12,789 nucleotides of DNA from NCBI GenBank assembly GCA_964515195.1, contig CAZETK010000073.1:1-12789 (forward strand), given 5' to 3'. The position numbers and the translations under genes are program-made. A model generated the notes under the pieces. It worked only from the letters and a program-made list of their open reading frames with translations. It ran no database searches and had not been told where the DNA came from. Shown here piece by piece: positions 1 through 6,163 of this stretch. The number at the start of each line of letters is the position of its first letter. Position 1 is the first letter of the stretch. This DNA comes from Ga0074139 sp964515195 (GTDB taxonomy: Bacteria; Bdellovibrionota; Bdellovibrionia; Bdellovibrionales; Bdellovibrionaceae).

Positions 1-146
1 TCTGTGGCTCTAAATTTCAATTGCAGCTGGATCATATCCAACCTCGTTGGGCTGGCGGGACGGATGAAGTTCATAATCTTCAGCTTCTTTGCTCTACCCA
101 TAATAGGCAGAAGTATGAACGGGAAGCTGGGATCAAAAGGCTTTGA
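1..146 (+). CDS. HNH endonuclease, C-terminal fragment (5' end outside window)
   Basis: Read from base 3, the frame gives 47 residues and a TGA at 144-146. The fragment holds the core of an HNH nuclease: a Cys near the left edge (CGS, residues 1-3), the metal-binding LDHIQPRWAGG segment, the Asn of VHNLQLLC, and the last His of STHNRQK. In this family the motif forms a beta-beta-alpha metal finger that cuts DNA, and a second Cys pair usually holds a structural zinc. From memory, the LDHIQPRWAGG wording matches HNH proteins present in many copies in Bdellovibrio, where a longer N-terminal helical region precedes the nuclease domain. That region lies outside this window. The gene converges on the methyltransferase gene at 281-943, and the 134-base gap between them shows no clear terminator. 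The target and role (defence, mobile element or housekeeping) cannot be told from the fragment. Confidence 0.75.
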   Translation, partial: CGSKFQLQLDHIQPRWAGGTDEVHNLQLLCSTHNRQKYEREAGIKRL

Positions 147-280
147 CCGGCTCAAATCTTAAGATGACGGTGAGTCAGATTATCAATTAATGAAATCCCC
201 TAAACATTATCTGCCAGAAGAAATGGTAACTACAATCTGAACAACAACCTACACTCCTTTACGGGTACCTCTTGCCGACT

Positions 281-943
281 TTAGTTCTGGTTGGCTCTTA
301 CAAAAATAATGAACTCGGCCTTCTGTCCACGTAAAGCCTGAAGCAAAGTGGCGGCTGACCCTTCCAGCACAGTCTCGCTATCTAACGAGATATCCAAAGC
401 CAAAATACATTTTCGTTTAGGGAGGTGGCGTGTAAGGTCTTCTAGTGTTTTGGTTAGACGGTAAGGCGTGTCCATTACTACCAGGGCTCGTTTTTCTTGA
501 GCCAAATCTCGCCAACGATTCTCTCGAGCTTCACTTTCCGCAGGCACAAATCCGACAAACAGGAATTCACTGGTCTTAACGCCACTGATACTTAAAAGTG
601 CGGCCAGGGAAGAGGGGCCAGGAATGATTTTCGTATCTATACCCCGGTGGCGACAGGCTTGAACTAGATCAGCCCCCGGATCACAGAATCCGGGTGTGCC
701 GCAGTCACTCACCAAAGCACAGCTTTGGGCTTTGCAAAGCTCGATCAGTTTTGGCAATTCGTCCTGCTTAGTATGTTCATCTAAAACTTCGTACTTTTTA
801 CCCGTGATGCCGTGATGACGTAACAGTTTTGAAGTTTCCTTGGTGCTTTCGCAAATAACCACTTCACACTCTTTTAAAATTTTAAGTGCGCGAAGAGAAA
901 TATCATCGGGATGTCCAAGTGGAGTGGCGACAATGTAAAGCAC
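281..943 (-). CDS. RsmI-family SAM-dependent methyltransferase (short form)
   Basis: This 220-residue tetrapyrrole-methylase-fold protein resembles RsmI, which 2'-O-methylates C1402 of 16S rRNA. Visible motifs are YIVATPLGHPDDI at 3-15, LVSDCGTPGFCDPG at 77-90 (SAM site), PGPSS at 108-112 and FVGFVP at 129-134. It differs from typical RsmI in several places: the usual AEDTR near residue 32 reads CESTK, and the usual YESPHR near 158 reads MDTPYR. The roughly 60-residue C-terminal helical domain of the 286-residue E. coli enzyme is absent. The start is GTG at 943, chosen because GGAGA lies 7 bases upstream; an ATG at 950 is out of frame. It begins 3 bases after the HAD gene stop, and its ribosome site lies inside that gene, so translation is probably coupled. 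The fold assignment is firm. The rRNA substrate is doubtful, and a short paralogue with another target is possible. Confidence 0.88.
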   Translation of the reverse strand: MLYIVATPLGHPDDISLRALKILKECEVVICESTKETSKLLRHHGITGKKYEVLDEHTKQDELPKLIELCKAQSCALVSDCGTPGFCDPGADLVQACRHRGIDTKIIPGPSSLAALLSISGVKTSEFLFVGFVPAESEARENRWRDLAQEKRALVVMDTPYRLTKTLEDLTRHLPKRKCILALDISLDSETVLEGSAATLLQALRGQKAEFIIFVRANQN

Positions 944-946
944 AGA

Positions 947-1708
947 TCATCTCCAAAGAAAGTTAGGAATTTTAAGCCAATTTTCATGGGGTTCGGCTCG
1001 GCCGGAGTGAGTGGTTTGCATAAAAAAGATTTCAACGTCCGGATGGTTTTTCATCACATTATGCAGAATAATAGGCTCGTTTTCGAAGAAGATTTGGCGT
1101 GAATATCCATGAGACTTTATCATTTCAAACCAGCTGGCTTTGTATTCGGCATCATCGGAACCGGCTACAGGTTTCATGGATAGAATGATGTCTTTATTGT
1201 CGGGCTCGGGGAAATTCCATTTTTTCAAGGTTTCGACGGTACCGGGCCCCATGCGGCCCCAATCACGGCCAGTCAAATAGGCAATCTGAACTCCCAAGGC
1301 GTGGAGATGGTTCACAAAATCCACGGCTCCCTCGACGGGATGGTCAAAATGAAGATATTCATTAGAAAAGAAATTTCGAGCCCAGAAATCCCGAGCCATC
1401 TTCTGAAACTCTCTCTGGGGCGGATTATCTTTGAAGACACGGCTTAAGGCGGCCTTTATTCCCCAGTCGCTTCGCTGTGTTTTAACTTGTTTAAGTAGCG
1501 GAATTGTCTCGGGAAATTTAAGGACAAGTTCGGGGTGTTCTTGTAAATCCTCTAGAATCTTTTGAATTCGAGGGCTGACGTCAAAAAGGGTGGAATCCAA
1601 ATCAAAAACTGACAAAACTTTACGCCCTTGAGAGGCTTCTTTCTCGAGGGACTTTATCAGCGTTTTCAAGTCTTTATAGTCATGCGTCATATTTTCACAC
1701 ACCGACAT
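947..1708 (-). CDS. HAD-superfamily hydrolase (probable phosphatase)
   Basis: This 253-residue protein carries the HAD motifs in order. Motif I is VFDLDSTLFD with nucleophile Asp36 and general acid Asp38. Motif II is YLTGRD with Thr146. Lys190 is a likely motif III Lys, and the acidic motif IV is FFENEP (207-212). The segment between motifs I and II (about 44-130) is mostly helical and would form the cap that sets substrate choice. No signal peptide is seen, so it is probably cytoplasmic. HAD proteins usually remove phosphate from small metabolites, but nothing here identifies the substrate. ATG at 1708 gives the full product; its upstream ribosome site is weak (TTAGAG), and Met7 is a possible alternative start. 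It is the first gene of a pair with the RsmI-like gene and diverges from phnD. Confidence 0.83.
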   Translation of the reverse strand: MSVCENMTHDYKDLKTLIKSLEKEASQGRKVLSVFDLDSTLFDVSPRIQKILEDLQEHPELVLKFPETIPLLKQVKTQRSDWGIKAALSRVFKDNPPQREFQKMARDFWARNFFSNEYLHFDHPVEGAVDFVNHLHALGVQIAYLTGRDWGRMGPGTVETLKKWNFPEPDNKDIILSMKPVAGSDDAEYKASWFEMIKSHGYSRQIFFENEPIILHNVMKNHPDVEIFFMQTTHSGRAEPHENWLKIPNFLWR

Positions 1709-1842
1709 GAAAGGACTCTAATTCGAAGACTTTCCTTGGCCCTCATTGTGTTTTTTGTTAATTTCACGCGGTTCTCAAAAGGTGAAGGATAGCACATTTT
1801 TGGAGTCTTAGCTTAAGACTTTTTGAATCTCGAGGGGGTTCT
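1709..1842. promoter_or_regulatory. Divergent control region between HAD gene and phnD
   Basis: These 134 bases separate two divergently transcribed units, so they must hold at least one promoter for each direction. I could not place a convincing -35/-10 pair on either strand. TTGTTA at 1755-1760 lacks a partner at the right distance, and GATAGCAC at 1788-1795 is only a weak match to a sigma-54 site. No tandem CTGTCAT-type Pho box is visible, although phn genes are often phosphate-controlled. A purine-rich GAGGGGG at 1832-1838, 4 bases before the phnD ATG, is a strong ribosome site. A separate inverted repeat lies at 1804-1820. Confidence 0.5.
1804..1820. repeat. Perfect 7-bp inverted repeat upstream of phnD
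   Basis: AGTCTTA-GCT-TAAGACT forms a perfect 7-bp stem with a 3-base spacer and is followed by TTTTTG. It sits 22 bases before the phnD start codon. In DNA it could be an operator for a dimeric regulator. In RNA it would be a weak, AT-rich leader hairpin just ahead of the ribosome site. The stem is too AT-rich to call an intrinsic terminator with confidence. Confidence 0.5.
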
Positions 1843-2757
1843 ATGAAAAATGCAGTGGCTTTAGGGCTTATTTTGATAGCTTGGGTTATGGCGGGCTGTA
1901 CCGGCTCCCGAGGCGAGTTAGGGACCTCTTCTAACCCTGTAAAACTTTACTTTGTTCCTTCAGTAGATGCCAAAGTCATCGAGGATAATTCTAAGAAGTT
2001 CAAAGTATTTCTAGAGCAGACCACCCCTTATAAATTTGAGGTGCAAATTCCCCAGTCTTTTGTGGCCGTGGTGGAAGCTTTCGGGACCAAGCGTGCAGAT
2101 GTGGCCGCCATGAACACATTTGGCTATGCTTTGGCCAATAAGAAGTATGGAGCTGAAGCGCGCCTTACGGTTCTTCGTCACGGATCTCCGACGTACCAAG
2201 CGCAGTTTATTGCTCGCGCTGACAGTCAGATCCAAAAGATCGAAGATTTGGAAGGCAAAAAGGTGGCCTTTGTAGATCCGGCTTCTACTTCTGGTTATTT
2301 GATTCCCTTAAAAACTTTGAAAGAGCGAAACGTAAAGCCTAAAGAAACCGTTTTCGCTATGAAACACGATTCTGTTGTATCTATGGTCTATCAAGGACAG
2401 GTGGATGCAGGAGCAACCTTTTACTCTCCTCCCAGCGAGGGTAAGATGGAAGATGCGCGACGATTAGTTCTGACTCAATATCCGGATGTAGAAAAGAAAG
2501 TGAAGATTGTAGAACTATCACAACCTGTTCCCAATGACCCAATCGTTTTTCGTAAGGATCTTCCTGAGCAAATGAAAAAAGATATTGCTGAAGCTTTCAA
2601 AAAGTTCGTGGATACGGAAGAAGGCAAAACAGCCTTTCGAGAAATCTACGGTGTAACAGCGTTGAAGGATGCCACTGACATGGATTACGTGGCCACTCTC
2701 AAGATTTACGATGATCTGGGGGTTAATCTCAATGAAATGGCGGGTCCTAAAAACTAA
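1843..2757 (+). CDS. phnD: PhnD-type substrate-binding lipoprotein of phosphate/phosphite/phosphonate ABC importer
   Basis: This 304-residue periplasmic binding protein captures the ligand and hands it to PhnE. Residues 1-19 are a lipoprotein signal ending in VMAGC, with Cys19 as the lipidation site, so it is membrane-tethered. The mature part shows the PhnD-family pattern: a first lobe with ADVAAMNTFGYAL (85-97), then DPASTSGYLIP (145-155) whose Ser/Thr-Ser-Gly loop binds the phospho-oxyanion, then the MKHDSVV and VDAGATF segments (173-179, 187-193) whose His175 and Asp188 match conserved family positions. The length is normal. It is the first gene of a four-gene run, with phnC starting 18 bases after its stop. 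Ligand choice among phosphate, phosphite and phosphonates cannot be read from sequence alone. No phosphonate-degrading enzyme is nearby, so import of phosphite or phosphate is as likely. Confidence 0.93.
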   Translation: MKNAVALGLILIAWVMAGCTGSRGELGTSSNPVKLYFVPSVDAKVIEDNSKKFKVFLEQTTPYKFEVQIPQSFVAVVEAFGTKRADVAAMNTFGYALANKKYGAEARLTVLRHGSPTYQAQFIARADSQIQKIEDLEGKKVAFVDPASTSGYLIPLKTLKERNVKPKETVFAMKHDSVVSMVYQGQVDAGATFYSPPSEGKMEDARRLVLTQYPDVEKKVKIVELSQPVPNDPIVFRKDLPEQMKKDIAEAFKKFVDTEEGKTAFREIYGVTALKDATDMDYVATLKIYDDLGVNLNEMAGPKN

Positions 2758-2775
2758 TTTCTTTAAAGGGCAAAT

Positions 2776-3546
2776 ATGAGTTCCTCGATTCTCTCGGTTC
2801 GAAATTTAACAAAGACCTACGAAAACGGTACCCAAGCTTTGAAGGGTGTTTCTTTTGATGTGAAAAAGGGAGAGTTCCTGGTGATCATCGGCTTAAGCGG
2901 TTCCGGGAAATCCACACTTCTTCGCTGTATCAACCGGCTGCACGATCCGACTTCAGGTGAAATTCTGTTTAACAATCAAGACATTGCAAAAGTTCAAGGG
3001 CAAGAGATGCGGGAAGTGCGTAAAAAAATCGGAATGATCTTTCAGCATTTCAACCTCATTCCCCGACATACGGTTCTTTCCAACGTGCTGATGGGACGCC
3101 TTGGCTCTATGGGAACATGGAAAAGTCTTATGGGTCTTTTTTCCGAGGGCGATAAGGCCAAAGCGGCCGAATATCTACAACTCGTGGGAATCAAAGAAAA
3201 GGCCAACTTGCGGGCTGATAATCTTTCCGGTGGGCAGCAGCAGCGCGTGGCCATTGCAAGAGCGTTGACTCAAGGTCCAGATGTTCTTTTAGCGGACGAG
3301 CCCGTAGCTTCGTTAGATCCGGCGACCTGTCACACGGTCATGGACTATCTTAAAAAGGTAAATCAAGAGCTTGGAATCACCATTATTTGCAATCTCCACT
3401 TTTTAAGCCTAGTCAGACAATATGCGACTCGCGTGATTGCTTTAAAGGGCGGGGAGATTGTTTACCAAGGTAGCCCTCAAGATATCACGGAAGAATGGTT
3501 TGAAAAAATTTACGGCCAAGGCGCTAAAGAAGTTCATATCAACTAG
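2776..3546 (+). CDS. phnC: PhnC-type ATPase of the phosphate/phosphite/phosphonate importer
   Basis: This 256-residue ABC ATPase powers the importer from the cytoplasmic side. All motifs are present: Walker A GLSGSGKST (39-47, with Leu where Pro is common), Q-loop Gln90 in MIFQHFNL, ABC signature LSGGQQQRVAIARAL (150-164), Walker B VLLADEP (170-176), D-loop SLD (179-181) and switch His208 in CNLH. The insertion LMGRLGSMGTWKSLMGLFS (105-123) between Q-loop and signature is characteristic of PhnC, which separates it from other polar-amino-acid-type ATPases. ATG at 2776 has AAAGGG five bases upstream. It lies between phnD and phnE in the same orientation with short gaps, which supports one transcript and one complex. 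Confidence 0.97.
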   Translation: MSSSILSVRNLTKTYENGTQALKGVSFDVKKGEFLVIIGLSGSGKSTLLRCINRLHDPTSGEILFNNQDIAKVQGQEMREVRKKIGMIFQHFNLIPRHTVLSNVLMGRLGSMGTWKSLMGLFSEGDKAKAAEYLQLVGIKEKANLRADNLSGGQQQRVAIARALTQGPDVLLADEPVASLDPATCHTVMDYLKKVNQELGITIICNLHFLSLVRQYATRVIALKGGEIVYQGSPQDITEEWFEKIYGQGAKEVHIN

Positions 3547-3557
3547 GGATAAAAAGC

Positions 3558-4592
3558 ATGCAGAACAAGTCCTTCAATACAAAAGCAATAGTTTTCGACG
3601 GCGTCACATTTGCCTTTCTATTTCTGGTTTTGATCAGTGTTATTGTGAGTCCCACCGAAGAGCAGATGCTCAACCTAGGATTCAACTCCCTTTTGACCTT
3701 GGGCTGTTTCATCGTGGGAGCTGCCTTAAGTCTGATTTTGAATCGCATCGGCGTTCGCACATGGGGAGAACAGATATTTTTACCACCTCACAAAAAAGCT
3801 AAAGACCAGCATCAGGTCATGGTGAGGACCTTCTGGGGCTGGCAGGCCTTGATTGTTCTAATCCTTACTTTTGTGGTTGGCATGGTTAAAACAAAATTTT
3901 CTTTATATGAACTGACAAACCCGGATGGATTTGCCGGTGCCATGCGGTTGTTCAAAGGGATTTTCAACCCGGATTGGTCCATTTTGCCAAAAGCCGTATT
4001 GAATATCATTGAAACGATATTTATGGCCTTTATCGCCACGTCTTTAGCGATCCCAGTCGCCTTTGTACTGAGCTTTTTAGCGGCGAAAAACGTCATGCGT
4101 GGACCCATTTCATTTATCTTTTATCATATTATTCGAACGATCTTGAATGTGACCCGCTCTGTGGAAGCCCTAATCTGGGCCATTATCTTTTCTGTTTGGG
4201 TGGGGATTGGTCCTTTCGCTGGAATGCTAGCCTTGATGATTCACTCCGTGGCCTCCCTAGCAAAACAATATTCAGAAATGGTGGAGTCTGTAGACGATGG
4301 GCCTATCGAGGGGATTCTTTCAACCGGTGCCAACAAAATGCAGATGGTTTGGTATGCGATTGTGCCCCAAGTGATTTTGCCTTACATCGCTTTTACGGTA
4401 TATCGATGGGATATCAACGTCCGTATGGCCACCATCATCGGTCTGGTTGGCGGCGGTGGTATTGGAACTTTGCTGATCCAGTACCAGGGGCAAGCGATGT
4501 GGCCGCAAGTGGGTTGCATCATTGTCGTGATTGCCGTTGTGGTGTGGTTGCTGGACCAGGCCTCCGCGTACCTGCGAGAGGCCTTGAAATAA
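3558..4592 (+). CDS. phnE: PhnE-type permease of the phosphate/phosphite/phosphonate importer
   Basis: This 344-residue inner-membrane protein forms the transport channel. The family core starts near residue 90, with a membrane segment at about 95-110, FNPDW (136-140), ETIFMAF..SLAIP (152-166), the conserved R..L..TRSVEALIWA (193-208) and GIGPFAGMLAL (216-226). The EAA loop that docks the ATPase runs from about 240 (EMVESVDDGPIEGI, then GAN) to the IVPQV segment, followed by the GGGGIG turn and a final hydrophobic helix. It is longer than the roughly 260-residue E. coli PhnE because an N-terminal extension of about 90 residues carries two extra hydrophobic segments (about 11-31 and 44-61). 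ATG at 3558 follows AGGGAT from the end of phnC. Its TAA overlaps the ATG of the thioesterase by one base. Confidence 0.95.
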   Translation: MQNKSFNTKAIVFDGVTFAFLFLVLISVIVSPTEEQMLNLGFNSLLTLGCFIVGAALSLILNRIGVRTWGEQIFLPPHKKAKDQHQVMVRTFWGWQALIVLILTFVVGMVKTKFSLYELTNPDGFAGAMRLFKGIFNPDWSILPKAVLNIIETIFMAFIATSLAIPVAFVLSFLAAKNVMRGPISFIFYHIIRTILNVTRSVEALIWAIIFSVWVGIGPFAGMLALMIHSVASLAKQYSEMVESVDDGPIEGILSTGANKMQMVWYAIVPQVILPYIAFTVYRWDINVRMATIIGLVGGGGIGTLLIQYQGQAMWPQVGCIIVVIAVVVWLLDQASAYLREALK

Positions 4593-5023
4593 TGGAAACC
4601 GACACTCAGCAAGGAGGCGAGAAAAGCCCTCTTTTCTTTTATGAGCTGATGATTCGGGAACATCATTTGGATTCCTATGGTCATGTGAATAACGCCACCT
4701 ACGTGCAGATCTTGGAAGAGGCCCGCTGGGAGTACATCACTCAAAAGGGATTTGGCTTTCAAGAAGTGCAAAGACGAAAGCAAGGTCCCGTGATTTTGGA
4801 AATTGATGTGAAGTTCAGAAGTGAACTCACACTACGGGAAAAAATTCGCATTTCCGTTCAATCCGAGCCGATGCGAGGTAAAATCGGTGTGATGAATCAG
4901 CAAATTTTGAAAGAGAACGGAACGGTGGCGACCGAGGCCCGAATCGTCTATGGAATGTTTGATTTAGCGGCCCGCAAGCTTATTCCACCCCCTGAGGATT
5001 GGTTAAAGGCCGTTTTTAAGTAG
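4592..5023 (+). CDS. Hotdog-fold acyl-CoA thioesterase (4-hydroxybenzoyl-CoA thioesterase family)
   Basis: This 143-residue cytoplasmic protein of the hotdog fold should hydrolyse acyl-CoA thioesters. The family signature LDSYGHVNNATYVQILEEAR runs from residue 26 to 45; Asp27 corresponds to the catalytic Asp of 4-hydroxybenzoyl-CoA thioesterases, and GHVNN starts the central helix. The later strands, ILEIDVKFRSEL and ARIVYGMFDL, fit the rest of the sheet, and the length is normal. The start is ATG at 4592, overlapping the phnE stop as TAATG. It is preferred over Met20 because the first strand of the fold (FFYELMIRE) begins before Met20. The overlap points to coupled translation with phnE, but the link between thioester hydrolysis and phospho-anion import is not clear. 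An AAGGAGG at 4611-4617 lies inside the gene without a start codon at the right distance. Confidence 0.87.
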   Translation: METDTQQGGEKSPLFFYELMIREHHLDSYGHVNNATYVQILEEARWEYITQKGFGFQEVQRRKQGPVILEIDVKFRSELTLREKIRISVQSEPMRGKIGVMNQQILKENGTVATEARIVYGMFDLAARKLIPPPEDWLKAVFK

Positions 5024-5126
5024 AGCTTTATCTATCCGCCTACTGTTGGGCCGAACATGATTTGAAATAGCCTCATGGTCTAAAGTCGAAGTCTGGACTA
5101 TTTTCGTGCCCAAATTCGAGGGCTTA

Positions 5127-5155
5127 TTGATGCTTAAGTCGGCTTTGTTTAAGAT
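5127..5155 (+). promoter_or_regulatory. Candidate promoter for the DsbA-like gene, possibly giving a leaderless mRNA
   Basis: TTGATG at 5127-5132 and TAAGAT at 5150-5155 are 17 bases apart and each matches the sigma-70 consensus at four of six positions. Transcription from this pair would start about 7 bases later, at or next to the A of the ATG at 5162. This fits the absence of any purine-rich ribosome site before that ATG. The match is modest and rests on inspection only. Confidence 0.3.
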
Positions 5156-5161
5156 CAACTC

Positions 5162-6160
5162 ATGAAGTTAACACAGTCTTTATTCTTCCGATTAAGCCTT
5201 GTTATTGTGGTCGCAGCGGTTTCTTTCAGTTTAGGATACTTTCTTAAATCTGGTGGCGCCAAGCCGGAAGGGGATCAGCTTTACGCCATAGCGAATGGTG
5301 AAAAGATCTTTGGTCGGGACGTCATTTCTGACCTGACTGATGAGCTGGCGGATTTACAACGAGCCCAATACAATCTTAAGAAGTCCGCAGTTATGAGTCT
5401 TATCGAGCGAAAAGCGATGGAAAAATTGAAAGATCAAGGCGAAGAGTCCGAGCCGGATTTTAACCAAGAAGAATTTGATAAGTTTCTTAAGGACCGGAAC
5501 CTGAATCTGGCCAAGATGAACGATCGACAGAAGGAAGATATCCGTGGAAACTTTCGGATGCATAAAATTATGCTGGCTCGTAAGGAAAAAACCCAGCAGG
5601 CGATTCAGAGTCAATCCATCCAATGGTTTATTCCCATTATGCACCTAGGAAGTCCCCTCGAAGTGGATTCTGGAAGCTTACCGAATATCGGAGGCTCTGG
5701 TGGAAAGGGAACTTTAGTTGTCTTTGGAAATTATCACTGCCCTTATTGCAATCAGATTCCGCGAAAAGTCGCCGAACTTCAAAAACTGTACGACAACAAT
5801 TTGAAGGTGCATTTCCGATTCTCCATGGCCGAGCCCCAGCAGTCCGTTGTCTTTCAAAGTGCGGTCTTAGCTTACTGTGCCCATCAGCAAAATAAATTCC
5901 CTGAAGTCCATAAGGCTTTATTTGAAAAACCGCCCCTTTCTGCACAAGATCTTCAAGACTTTGTAAGCAGCAGTGGGCTGGATCGGGAAAAATTCAGTTC
6001 ATGTGTGCAGAGTGATAAAACAATTCAGACTGTTATGGCGGATACCGAATTTGCAACGGCCCATAGCTTCAATGGAGAGGCTGTTATTTTCACGAATGGT
6101 TATAAGATTCCTGTCCAAGAGACATTGGATGTTTTTGAGTCTGTATTAAATCGGCCTTGA
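5162..6160 (+). CDS. Membrane-anchored SurA_N-like / DsbA-like thioredoxin-fold protein
   Basis: This 332-residue exported protein starts with a short positive N-terminus and one hydrophobic segment (about 9-28) without a clear cleavage site, so it is probably anchored in the inner membrane facing the periplasm. Residues 40-150 are charged and helical, and the opening (IANGEKIFGRDVISDL) looks like the N-terminal chaperone part of SurA-type proteins. Residues 180-330 are a DsbA-type thioredoxin domain: LVVFGNYHCPYC places the redox pair at Cys193 and Cys196. Two further Cys (239 and 281) sit where related DsbA-like proteins often have a second pair. The usual cis-Pro before the FxNG strand appears replaced: the segment reads FNGEAVIFTNG (303-313), with Ala307 in the Pro position. 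It probably oxidises, isomerises or holds exported client proteins. In-frame TAA at 5150-5152 rules out an earlier start. Confidence 0.88.
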   Translation: MKLTQSLFFRLSLVIVVAAVSFSLGYFLKSGGAKPEGDQLYAIANGEKIFGRDVISDLTDELADLQRAQYNLKKSAVMSLIERKAMEKLKDQGEESEPDFNQEEFDKFLKDRNLNLAKMNDRQKEDIRGNFRMHKIMLARKEKTQQAIQSQSIQWFIPIMHLGSPLEVDSGSLPNIGGSGGKGTLVVFGNYHCPYCNQIPRKVAELQKLYDNNLKVHFRFSMAEPQQSVVFQSAVLAYCAHQQNKFPEVHKALFEKPPLSAQDLQDFVSSSGLDREKFSSCVQSDKTIQTVMADTEFATAHSFNGEAVIFTNGYKIPVQETLDVFESVLNRP

Positions 6161-6163
6161 GAT

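Noticed and set aside
156..165. Palindrome ATCTTAAGAT after the HNH gene
   Set aside because: It is a 10-base palindrome with no loop and no following T-run, so it is not a usable terminator; an AT-rich palindrome of this size is expected by chance.
1747..1803. Sigma-54 or Pho-box promoter upstream of phnD
   Set aside because: GATAGCAC lacks the TGGCAC...TTGC pattern at proper spacing, and no tandem CTGTCAT repeats are present.
4196..4591. Open frame upstream of the thioesterase start, overlapping phnE
   Set aside because: It reads out of frame through strongly conserved PhnE sequence and gives Cys- and Arg-rich nonsense; the real start is the ATG at 4592.
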